DNA from: Candidatus Latescibacterota bacterium
Lineage (GTDB): Bacteria > Latescibacterota > UBA2968 > UBA8231
Assembly: GCA_022820485.1 (NCBI GenBank)
Contig: JAJEFJ010000042.1
Span: 1-64,000, forward strand
Direction of reading: 5' to 3'
Length of the DNA: 64,000 bases
The notes under the pieces were generated by a model. It did no database searches. It saw only the letters and a program-made list of their open reading frames with translations, and was not told the origin of the DNA. A program made the position numbers and the translations under genes. The stretch's first letter is position 1; each line of letters starts with the position of its first letter. This document shows positions 9,461 to 17,450 of this stretch, piece after piece.

Positions 9461-9573
9461 TATAGCAGTCCTAAATGATTTGAAAGCATGCGTTCATCAG
9501 CCCGGTCTCTTTTACCTATGCGTCATTCCCGCGCAAGCGGGAATCCAGTCTTGAATGATTTAGGGTTGCTATA
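9461..9573. mobile_element. MITE, 111 bp plus TA duplication, Tc1/IS630-like ends
   Basis: The left end TATAGCAGTCCTAAATGATT and the right end are imperfect inverted repeats (right end read inward: TATAGCAACCCTAAATCATT). The element is flanked by TA, as expected for Tc1/mariner-IS630 type transposition. It has no coding capacity. Its middle holds a 30-bp palindromic repeat at 9522-9551 with an ATTCCCGC/GCGGGAAT stem, which also occurs at 45270-45299. Insertion length is exactly 37 codons. A related single end occurs near 43734. Confidence 0.82.
9522..9551. repeat. REP-like palindrome, copy 1
   Basis: Thirty bases identical to 45270-45299. The centre is an 8-bp perfect stem ATTCCCGC/GCGGGAAT with a GCAA loop, followed by CCAGTCT. 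This short palindrome is dispersed in many unrelated bacterial genomes. Here it lies inside the MITE. Confidence 0.85.
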
Positions 9574-10782
9574 TATGAAACCCCTCATGGTTCACGACCT
9601 GAGCGCCATGCAGGTTTTTGAAGGCGCAACGAACCGCACCGCAGTCTTTGTGTGCGAAAAAACGATACGTCCCTTCAAGTATCCGGTGAAGTACACAACA
9701 TGGACTGGAGCATCACGTATTGCTCAAGACGAATCACTGGTAAGTGTCCGTACTGAGACAACCCAACGCAAAATGGGAGCTATTCCAGTTGTCCCTTCCA
9801 AAGACTCGTCTCCTTGGCTCACAGCATCAAATAAGGCACTCTCCGGCCTTCAAAAAGTGATCGGAGTAAGCAATTACAAGGCTTACGAGGGTGTAAACAC
9901 GGGTGGCCTGAATGGATGCTTCTGGATTCGAGTTATAGAAAAACGACCGAATGGAGAATTGCTGATCGAGAACTTGCACGATGTTGGCAAGATTAAGGTT
10001 AATCATGTGCAAGCCGTCATCGAGTCTGATTTAGTCTATCCACTACTGCGAGGACGAGATGTTCTTCGCTGGTACACCGAACCTTCGGCTCACATTATTT
10101 TAGCCCAAGATTCCCAAACAAGGAAAGGCATTCCCGAATCTGAAATGAAACTTCGCTGGCCGAAGACTTTTGCTTATTTGAAACGGTTTGAAGGAGATTC
10201 CAAAGACCCCAAGCGTGGCACACTTCGCGGAAGAGCTACAAAGGCTGTGCGCGGCCCAATTGAGAAGGGTAGCCCCTTCTATTCCATGTTCGGGGTCGGG
10301 CCTTACAGCTTAGCTTCTTTTAGAGTAGTATGGGGAGGTCAAGTAGCCACGGCCTTAAACGTTTCCGTTTCTGGATCAGATGGGAGAAAACGACCTATTT
10401 TAAATGACCAGACTGCTTATCTCGTTCCTTTTGATAATGAATCAGAGGCTCACTATTTGGCCGCTCTTCTCAACAGCGCACCTGTTCGTTTCTTTTACGG
10501 TTGTTTAGCTTATAAACATACTTCCATGAACTTTATTCAAGGTCTTGAAATAGAGAAGTATAAGCCTCATAAAGAGAGCGAGCACGATACACTCAGCAGT
10601 CTCTCGCAACAATGCCACACTGCAAAACGAAAAAACAGACAAGACAAAGTAGCAACACTAGAGGCTGAAATTAACGCGGTAGCCGCTAGGATATGGGAAA
10701 TCACTGACGCCGAACTGAAAGCAATTCAGAAGGCTTTGTCAGAGCTGTAATAACTTCATTCTCAGAGGAGGACTCATGACTC

Positions 10783-11007
10783 ATGGGTAATGATACCAAC
10801 GATCCAATACTGCCTACACCAAAGACAGAAGCTGCCAAACAAGCACAGAGAAATTTTGAGCACCTAGTTGAAAAACAGCTAAAGCAAGAGGAGCAGATCG
10901 CCTTCAATATTCTAGTGTGGGGCATGGCACCTGATGGGGATGCTCCCATTGCCAGAAAACGAAGAGAGATCAGAGATCAGCTTATTATTGAGGTTCACCA
11001 AATTTGA
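10783..11007 (+). CDS. N-terminal piece of a deoxyribosyltransferase/TIR-like protein (74 aa)
   Basis: A 74-residue ORF with AGAGGAGG 12 bases before the start. Its first half is a charged helix (KQAQRNFEHLVEKQLKQEEQ). The second half, FNILVWGMAPDG followed by RKRREIRDQL, looks like the first beta strand and helix of a Rossmann-like domain of the nucleoside 2-deoxyribosyltransferase or TIR kind. The rest of that fold appears to be encoded in the next ORF in another frame (11004), which overlaps by TTGA. So this is probably one gene split by a frame change between 10992 and 11007, or two tightly coupled halves. Base composition is AT-rich compared with the surrounding genes, suggesting acquisition from outside. 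Confidence 0.5.
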   Translation: MGNDTNDPILPTPKTEAAKQAQRNFEHLVEKQLKQEEQIAFNILVWGMAPDGDAPIARKRREIRDQLIIEVHQI

Positions 11008-11459
11008 TTTACAACACTCCGTATTGGTATTGGGATCGACGCGGTAAATCAACTTACGTGAAGGTCAATAACGATGGCCATAATGCCATGTTCAGTGAAG
11101 AAATCACAAGCCTAGGCGAAGATCTGGGGCTTTCGGAGAAGAGTAAAGAATTTGCTCAGGTTAATGCGGCTGATTTGGTTATTATTCTAATTGAGAATTC
11201 GTATGGTGCGCTCGCCGAAGCATGTGATTTCTGTAACCATATAGACTTAGCTCCGAAAATCTACGTTATGGCTCCATATTTGTACAAGACGGGCTACGCC
11301 GGCCAAGGTGCCTTACAAGAATTGGATGAAGGATATGGTGGTGTATACTGGTACCAAGAAGGTGAAGTCGAAGCCTGCCATCTTCTGACACAAGCCAGCA
11401 AGCGTGTAAAAGCACGTCGGAGTATGGCTTATCGCCACAAAACAAGGGGGTCCAACTGA
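11004..11459 (+). CDS. Deoxyribosyltransferase/TIR-like C-terminal piece (151 aa)
   Basis: A 151-residue ORF from a TTG that overlaps the previous stop (TTGA). The segment GHNAMFSEEITSLGEDLG, then ADLVIILIENSYGALAEACD, resembles the later strands of nucleoside 2-deoxyribosyltransferase-like domains; the Glu in ALAEACD sits where that family has its catalytic Glu. The domain lacks its first strand, which is encoded in the 74-residue ORF before it, so the two are best read as one protein. TIR and deoxyribosyltransferase-like domains cleave glycosidic bonds of nucleotides and are common defence effectors, but that role is inference here. The end overlaps the next ORF by one base (TGATG). Confidence 0.5.
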   Translation: MIYNTPYWYWDRRGKSTYVKVNNDGHNAMFSEEITSLGEDLGLSEKSKEFAQVNAADLVIILIENSYGALAEACDFCNHIDLAPKIYVMAPYLYKTGYAGQGALQELDEGYGGVYWYQEGEVEACHLLTQASKRVKARRSMAYRHKTRGSN

Positions 11460-12541
11460 TGCCCAGCACAAGAAAGATGGATTGGGATGCAGCCGAGGCA
11501 ATGCAAGATAAGGAAACGATGTTCCTATTGTATGCCGTATCGGAAGGTCTCTGCCAGCATATAAACGACTTCTCCAAGCATTTCGAGGGATCGGTTGAAG
11601 AAGAGGTGCAAACCCTTGTTGCGGCTGGCTTCATGGAGGAGGCCGATGGACACCTAAGCATTACGGAAAAAGGACGTTTCGTATTGGGCGATCTTGCTAA
11701 AACTAAAGTACCTGAAAAAGAAAGCATGGGGAAAGAGGATAAGAAGAAAAAGAATAATATTGAATTTTCTTCAATCCATATCACTAAATCTTTGCGGGAA
11801 GCAATAAGAGGTGCCGCCGAGTTGAGTGAGAAGAGTGAAGAAGATTTTATTCATCAGACACTTGCTTTTATGGTTGGGCGCATAATTCAAAAGGAAATCG
11901 AAGTTGTCAGTTTGCGGGGTGAGACTGTTGACGAAGATCTTGAACGTTTGAAGCATCATTGGTCTATGGAAAAGGAAGGAAAGAAAGTTATTCTTCGTAG
12001 GGGAGGGACCTCACGTCAAATTAAGATTCAGGACAAAGCAATGTCCAAAATGGAAGAGTGGTTAAAAGACAAAGAGGACATAGATGTTCCTGTCTATGAC
12101 CCATCTGAGTTACTTCGGAAAAATATCGAACATGAAGAAGAATGGAAGAAACTGAGATGGGAAAAATTATCGGAATTGAAAGACAAAAAGATTACATCTG
12201 ATGAGCGTGAGAAGTTTTTGAATGAGGAAGAGCGAAAATACAGAGAGGAAAGAGGCTATCTGCAATCAGAAGTTCCTTTTGAGTTTGTTCCCGGAAGTCA
12301 AGCAAGTGCTCTTATCCCCGAAATCTTGTCTGAGTCCGAACAGCTTTTGCAGCTAGCGGAAACCATTGAGACAGGTAATTTTTCTTTATGGGATGCTCTT
12401 CTCTATTTTTTTCTTTTGAGAGAGGGAAAAAGAACAGTGATAAAGTGGGTGGGGAAGAAACGCGCTAAGAAAATTTTAAGTATAGTTAAAACCCGTATCA
12501 GGAAAGCTCTTGACGAGAAGATAGACATGATAGACAAATGA
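11459..12541 (+). CDS. Winged-helix, highly charged helical protein of unknown function (360 aa)
   Basis: A 360-residue protein I do not recognise. Residues ~15-80 look like a winged-helix DNA-binding domain (FLLYAVSEGLCQHI to ITEKGRFVLGDL). A lysine-rich linker follows (KEDKKKKNN), then a region that may bind DNA or protein (IHITKSLREAIRGAAELSEK) and long charged helices around 190-270 (EEWKKLRWEKLSELKDKK). The C-terminal ~60 residues are hydrophobic then basic (FSLWDALLYFFLL). It is coupled to the previous ORF (TGATG). The AT-rich codons match the two ORFs before it, so the three look like one imported cassette. It could be a regulator or the sensor half of a defence pair. Confidence 0.55.
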   Translation: MPSTRKMDWDAAEAMQDKETMFLLYAVSEGLCQHINDFSKHFEGSVEEEVQTLVAAGFMEEADGHLSITEKGRFVLGDLAKTKVPEKESMGKEDKKKKNNIEFSSIHITKSLREAIRGAAELSEKSEEDFIHQTLAFMVGRIIQKEIEVVSLRGETVDEDLERLKHHWSMEKEGKKVILRRGGTSRQIKIQDKAMSKMEEWLKDKEDIDVPVYDPSELLRKNIEHEEEWKKLRWEKLSELKDKKITSDEREKFLNEEERKYREERGYLQSEVPFEFVPGSQASALIPEILSESEQLLQLAETIETGNFSLWDALLYFFLLREGKRTVIKWVGKKRAKKILSIVKTRIRKALDEKIDMIDK

Positions 12542-12634
12542 CCTGTGAAAACGGTACCAAGTGATCCGCCAACAATCAAAGTCAGTTCAGATACAAAGAT
12601 GTCCCATTTTTGAAAAATCTCAACGCGGCCATGT

Positions 12635-15600
12635 TCACGCCCGCTCCCACTGCGGCAACTGCTCGGCGTAGTAGCGGCGACTATCCGCGTCCAAGGTGCG
12701 CCAGATCAAAAACTGCTTGCGCACATCGTCCAAAAAGGTGCGCACCACGCGCTGCCACGTCGCCAGATCCCCAGCCACCAACGTCAAATCAACGTGAATA
12801 TCGCAATAGTGCGGGTCCGCCCCCGGCTCTATCTCCATCGCGGTCTCTTGCACCACCCCTTGGTCAAACGGTGCCAACCACACCTGCGCCGCCACCCGCA
12901 CCTTCTCCCCCACCTGCTCCACCTGCAGAGCTTCGACGTAAAATCCCGCCCCGATTGACTGCTCCTGATTGGCCGCCCACGATTCTGCTTGAAATGCCGC
13001 CATGCCGAGCGCTTCGCGCCGCGCCAGCGAGAAGGGCAATTGCACGCGCAAATGCTCGCCCCTGACGACCGGCAGCTTCCACCGCCGTTCAATCCCCGGC
13101 GTGCAGATCCGCCCGGCCATGCGCGCCGGATAGAGCGCCGACGCCACCACCAATAGCGCGATCGCACCAACGGTCAGCACCGCTCCCAGCGACGAGTAAT
13201 TCAGCTCCAAGCCGGGCAAAAAACCTCCTTGGGCCAAAAGCTGCGCCGCGCCTTGCCCTAGCAAATATCCCGCGACCGTGCCGACCACGCCCAACGCCAC
13301 TGCTTCCGCCATAAACAGCCCGCTGACGTGCCCGGGGGCTAAGCCGACCGCGTTAAAGGTACCGATTTCCTGCGTCCGCTCGTACACGGCCCCGAGCATG
13401 GTGTTGAACACGATCAATCCGGCGATCAGCAGCGGCACAATCAGCGACCCCCACCCAGACACCGACGCCACCCCAACCGAATTGACCAGCAGGCGCTGCC
13501 CTCCAAGACCGGCGAACAGGTTCAAGTCCAAGGTCTCCGCCAGCTCTACCACAGCCCGGCGCGTTGCCTCCGTGCCCCCATCCAACCGAATCCCCACCGA
13601 CGCCAGCCGCACCCCATCCCACCGCATCAGCGCGGCAAACGGCAAGACCGGCGTCGCCGACGCGGGCAAATGGGCAAACGGCTGCAACTTCCCCCCCTGC
13701 CCACGTCCCACTTCCGCTTCTGAAGGCTGTTGCGCCTCTGGATCCAACGGCGTCAGCGGTTCGCCATTCAGATCGAGCCGATCCAGCGCGTCATCGGCGA
13801 GCAACCCAACCACCCGAAACACCTCCCCAAAAACCCGCACCCGCTCTTGCTCCAATCCCTCGGTGCTGACTCCCAAAGAATCCGCCAACCCCACCGGCAA
13901 CAGACAGGCGTCCTCTTCCCCGGGCCGCAGCCACCGCCCGGCCACCACCTCCGGCCCGAGCAAATTCTCCTCCTGCGCCGCCAGCCCAACAAACCCCCAA
14001 ACCCCGACCGCTCGCTCTTCCGCGTCATTCCGCTCAACTCGGTAAGACGACGCCAGCGATGATACCGACATCCACGCGCGCGGCGCGACCTGCTCATCTC
14101 CGAACCAATCGCGCAACAGGTCGTAGCCTTCCAACTCCATAGTCTGCCAGCCCGGCATCCGCACCAACGCACCCTCGTACGCTGCGTCCGCACCAATCGC
14201 AATCCAATTCGTGTGCAGCGTAGCACGGACCGAGGTGAAGGACAGCACGGAAAAGGTCAACAGCACCAGCGTCGCGCAGGTTAGCCCCGTGCGCCACGGT
14301 CGTCGCCGCAAATGCGCCAACCCCACGGCGACCGATGTCAGCACCGCACCCGACCGCTGCACCGCAATCTGCCCGCGCCGATTGCTCAGTTCCTGCAACT
14401 CCCGGTTCAATCGCGACATCCCCAGAAACGTGACCAAAATCCCCAACGCCAGAATGACGAAACCGAGCAGTATAATCGCCGGCGAGATCGACAACTCAAA
14501 GGCCGGATGCACATAGCGCAGGGCGACAAAGCCCACGAGAAAGAGCGCGAAATACCCAAATACCTGCCGCCGCAAATCGGCAAACCCAAACGCCAGCCGC
14601 TCGGCAAAGTGAGCAAAGGGAATCAGCACGGCCAACAAAAAAAGCGCGCCCTGCACCACCCCCGCTTGCGTCCGCTCCACGTCCCGATAGGCGGCCGCAG
14701 CCAGTGCCCAAGCGCGGCGCGCCCGATCGAAAAAATCTTGGTGTCGATGCTCAGCGCGCGCTACTGCTGCTTCTGCCAGCAACCCAGCCGACCGCTCGTA
14801 AAAGGCCGCCAGCCGCCCATTGCGCACGCCGTGTCGCTCCAGCCGGTCAATCCGCTCGCCATTGAGCACGTGCATATCGGCAGCCACCCGATACACCGTC
14901 TCCACAATGCGTCCCTTCCCATCAACCGCATAGCCCACCCCGCTCGGCGTGTCCTCCGTGCCATTGAGCAACAGCAGGCGTCGCCCCAACCCATAGCGCC
15001 CCGTCGCCATCACGGCCTTGAACCGCTCACTAGGCTGAGTAAAAATCACGCCGACCGGCTCCGTCCACGACCCCACTCGATTCACATAGCTAAATAGCTC
15101 CATTTCTGGAGCCGTCAGCGGCAGGCAGGCCCCGTACACCACCGGCTCAGCTTCCAGTACCGCGTCAATAGCTTGCACGCGCTCTAAGGTCAACAAATTG
15201 CGCGGATCAAAAATCCCAAACAGCGCCGTCCCCCGCAGCGGTGCAGTGACAATTTGCACCTCGTCCTCAGCACTATCCATCGTCACCGTCAGCGCACGCC
15301 CCGGCAACTTGCGCTCCCCATTGATTCCCCAGTCCGGCGCATCCGTCACCATCCCAGTCTCCGCATCGAGCCCATACGCCTCCAACCGCACCGGCTTCGT
15401 GTAGATAATGCCAGACTCAACCCCGGGAATGACAAACCGCCCCGAATCATCCGCGGCCGCCCAAAAATCCGGCCGCACCCCAGCCAACGTCGGATGGCGC
15501 AACCGCAGCCGCACCAACGCCCCAGCCGTAGGCTGATCCGGCAGATAGCTGCGCGGCCCGTAGTGGACCACCTCCCCACCAATGGTGCCAAACGCATCGT

Positions 15601-17041
15601 TGCCCCAAGCCCACGGCTCCAGGTCCGGGTCGTCGATGAGCGCAGGCAGCACGCCCTGCAGCAGCGCAACTTGATCGCCCAACCAGTCAAAGCGCACCGC
15701 CCCAGAATAATCGTCGGGCGCGTCAAAGCGAGCGCGACTGTCGTTGACCGTGCAAAAAGCCAACGCCGGGCATCCGGTGAGGGCCGCTACCGCCGCATCC
15801 AACGGCACCGTCAGCCCCATCCCCCCCAAACCCTGGCGGGCAAAGTCCTGCTTCAGGCCATTGACCAACACCCGCTTGCCCCCCAACGCAGAGTCTTCGT
15901 ATGCCGTCACTAGCTTTAGCAACCGCTCGGTGATCGGCGGCGCGAGCAAGGAGACGCGATACGGCTCTCGCGGCCTGAACGCCCCAAGCCGCGGACTGTG
16001 CGACGACAGATCCAACCCCACCAAAAAGCGCATCTCCAGCGCACTGAGCCGCCGCAAAAGCGCGGTCTCCTCCACCTCGTCCTCCCGCTGCCCTGCGGCC
16101 GCCAGCAACAACGGCGCAAAATGGCGCATCCCTGCCATGTTCTGGAAGTGCCCAGCCGTCCACAGCAACGCAACCGTGCGCTTAGGCGGCTGTTCGGCAA
16201 ATCCCCGCGCCAATTCCAACAGCGCGGCCGCACTCGCCGCTTGCTCAGCCCCCGGCGCTAACGCAGGCACCGGTGACACCGCGTCGTAATGCGCGGCAAG
16301 GAAAACGACCTCCTCTTTCAGCGTCGCATCTTGCCCGGGAATCACGGCGACCAAGTTCTGCGAGATCACCTCCCGCCACGTCATCCGCCCCCGCAAGCGC
16401 ACCTGCGCCTGCGACCTTGACAACTCCCGCAACCGTTCCGCCACATCTTTGCGCGCATAGAGACGCGGCAAGTCAGCTGGCACGTCGAGAAACTTTTGCT
16501 CAGCTTCCTTGCGATGCGCCCCAGCCGCTTCCAAAAACACCACGGCCGCAGCCCCCAAGTGAAACGCATCCACCCAAGCTGTACCCGAGACATAATCGAG
16601 CAGGACGATCCGCCCAGCCACCGGCTGCCCTTCAAGTAGCCGTCCATCTCCCCCATACACCAACTGCCCCTCAAGTCCCTCAGCCGGCAAGGTCGGCGTC
16701 CGCACCAAATTCGGCCAGACGCCGAACAATTCGAGCCGCTCTCCTGCACATTCAAGCCAAAATCCCTCGTCAATCGGCACTAACACCGGAAACTCGTGCC
16801 GATAGATCTCTGCTATCCCCAAACCCTCCAACTCGGTGACCAGCCACTCGCGGGCTAGCGCAGCCCCCGGATAGCCCGTCATCCGCGAGGCGGGTGCAGA
16901 GAGCGTCTCCACCGTGTGCCGCAGATGCGCCTCCTCGTCACCAATGGCCAGCGATGGAACGAGCAGCACCGCCAATAACGGAAAAAGGAAAGCCCCCAGG
17001 CACAACGCCCGGAGGCTTACTTTGAGGATTCCATTGGGCAT
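12635..17041 (-). CDS. Fusion of a degenerate M28-type peptidase domain with an FtsX/MacB-like permease
   Basis: A 1468-residue membrane protein. A signal-anchor is at residues 8-33. Residues ~40-240 include a PA-like insert, and ~225-310 is an M28 aminopeptidase-like region: H251-Y-D253 is kept, but the bridging Asp of the usual NDNASG motif is replaced (GAEQAASA), and the usual Glu-Glu catalytic pair is replaced by G297-H298. The periplasmic part is therefore probably not a working zinc peptidase. A long linker leads to membrane segments and an FtsX-type core (NTMLGAVYERTQEIGTFNAV), then a C-terminal soluble domain. FtsX-type proteins usually pair with an ABC ATPase, which is not next to this gene. 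ATG at 17041 lacks a good ribosome site. Confidence 0.72.
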   Translation of the reverse strand: MPNGILKVSLRALCLGAFLFPLLAVLLVPSLAIGDEEAHLRHTVETLSAPASRMTGYPGAALAREWLVTELEGLGIAEIYRHEFPVLVPIDEGFWLECAGERLELFGVWPNLVRTPTLPAEGLEGQLVYGGDGRLLEGQPVAGRIVLLDYVSGTAWVDAFHLGAAAVVFLEAAGAHRKEAEQKFLDVPADLPRLYARKDVAERLRELSRSQAQVRLRGRMTWREVISQNLVAVIPGQDATLKEEVVFLAAHYDAVSPVPALAPGAEQAASAAALLELARGFAEQPPKRTVALLWTAGHFQNMAGMRHFAPLLLAAAGQREDEVEETALLRRLSALEMRFLVGLDLSSHSPRLGAFRPREPYRVSLLAPPITERLLKLVTAYEDSALGGKRVLVNGLKQDFARQGLGGMGLTVPLDAAVAALTGCPALAFCTVNDSRARFDAPDDYSGAVRFDWLGDQVALLQGVLPALIDDPDLEPWAWGNDAFGTIGGEVVHYGPRSYLPDQPTAGALVRLRLRHPTLAGVRPDFWAAADDSGRFVIPGVESGIIYTKPVRLEAYGLDAETGMVTDAPDWGINGERKLPGRALTVTMDSAEDEVQIVTAPLRGTALFGIFDPRNLLTLERVQAIDAVLEAEPVVYGACLPLTAPEMELFSYVNRVGSWTEPVGVIFTQPSERFKAVMATGRYGLGRRLLLLNGTEDTPSGVGYAVDGKGRIVETVYRVAADMHVLNGERIDRLERHGVRNGRLAAFYERSAGLLAEAAVARAEHRHQDFFDRARRAWALAAAAYRDVERTQAGVVQGALFLLAVLIPFAHFAERLAFGFADLRRQVFGYFALFLVGFVALRYVHPAFELSISPAIILLGFVILALGILVTFLGMSRLNRELQELSNRRGQIAVQRSGAVLTSVAVGLAHLRRRPWRTGLTCATLVLLTFSVLSFTSVRATLHTNWIAIGADAAYEGALVRMPGWQTMELEGYDLLRDWFGDEQVAPRAWMSVSSLASSYRVERNDAEERAVGVWGFVGLAAQEENLLGPEVVAGRWLRPGEEDACLLPVGLADSLGVSTEGLEQERVRVFGEVFRVVGLLADDALDRLDLNGEPLTPLDPEAQQPSEAEVGRGQGGKLQPFAHLPASATPVLPFAALMRWDGVRLASVGIRLDGGTEATRRAVVELAETLDLNLFAGLGGQRLLVNSVGVASVSGWGSLIVPLLIAGLIVFNTMLGAVYERTQEIGTFNAVGLAPGHVSGLFMAEAVALGVVGTVAGYLLGQGAAQLLAQGGFLPGLELNYSSLGAVLTVGAIALLVVASALYPARMAGRICTPGIERRWKLPVVRGEHLRVQLPFSLARREALGMAAFQAESWAANQEQSIGAGFYVEALQVEQVGEKVRVAAQVWLAPFDQGVVQETAMEIEPGADPHYCDIHVDLTLVAGDLATWQRVVRTFLDDVRKQFLIWRTLDADSRRYYAEQLPQWERA

Positions 17042-17101
17042 CTTCTATACATCTACTCTTGGTTGACACTTAAAGGCGAATTCGCGTGTTCAGTTTCACA
17101 C

Positions 17102-17332
17102 TCATAGGGCGGCCAGTGCAACTTCTCGTTCTTCGACTCGCCACGCTGCATAGGTCAGGGCCTGATCTATATCTTCCGGTTCAAGGTACGGGTACGCTTT
17201 CAGAATCTCCTCGGGCGACCGACCGGCTGCCAAAAGTCCCACGACGGTTCCAACCGTCACTCGTAGCCCGCGAATGCACGCCTTGCCGCCCATGACATCG
17301 GGGTTGAGCGTAATCCGTGACAATTTTTTCAT
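17102..17332 (-). CDS. DUF433 family antitoxin-like protein
   Basis: A 76-residue protein of the DUF433 family: ITLNPDVMGGKACIRGLRVTV, then EEILKAYPYLEPEDIDQAL. These small winged-helix-like proteins are usually antitoxins of a DUF5615/PIN-like toxin. Here no toxin gene follows: the next gene downstream on the strand is the M28/FtsX fusion. It is therefore solitary. The ribosome site GGAGGGA lies before the ATG. Confidence 0.8.
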   Translation of the reverse strand: MKKLSRITLNPDVMGGKACIRGLRVTVGTVVGLLAAGRSPEEILKAYPYLEPEDIDQALTYAAWRVEEREVALAAL

Positions 17333-17450
17333 TCTCTAGCTCCCTCCATAAGGCACCCACTAATAAACCTAGCTGGGTCTGCACGGCAACCTATCTATAA
17401 GGCGGCCCTGACAAAATCCTGCGGCGCGGCGGCGCTATATCTCCATGTCC

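Larger units (their letters stand above)
7367..10750 (+). pseudogene. Type IIG-like nuclease-methyltransferase gene, interrupted by a MITE
   Basis: A restriction-modification polypeptide with a nuclease and an adenine methyltransferase in one chain. Residues 54-80 hold a PD-(D/E)XK motif (GRID at 63-66, then E75-Y-K77). Residues 375-380 are GEYYTP, 403-409 DPACGSG (SAM motif I), ~447 GFDLNPLAVMAARTNY, and N604-P-P-W is the catalytic motif IV. The C-terminal part (VHDLSAMQVFEGATNRTAV onwards) would hold the target-recognition domain. A 111-bp element at 9461-9573 sits after W698; it keeps the frame but adds a TGA at 9476-9478. As it stands there are two ORFs, 7367-9478 (703 aa) and 9488-10750 (420 aa). 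Precise removal of the element would give one frame of 1090 residues. Probably inactive, unless the halves assemble or the stop is read through. Confidence 0.8.

Noticed and set aside
16988..17020. Hairpin (AAGCCCCCAGGC/GCCCGGAGGCTT) at the start of the M28/FtsX gene, like the terminator at 18912
   Set aside because: It has two mismatches, lacks a T-run and codes for the signal peptide, so probably chance.
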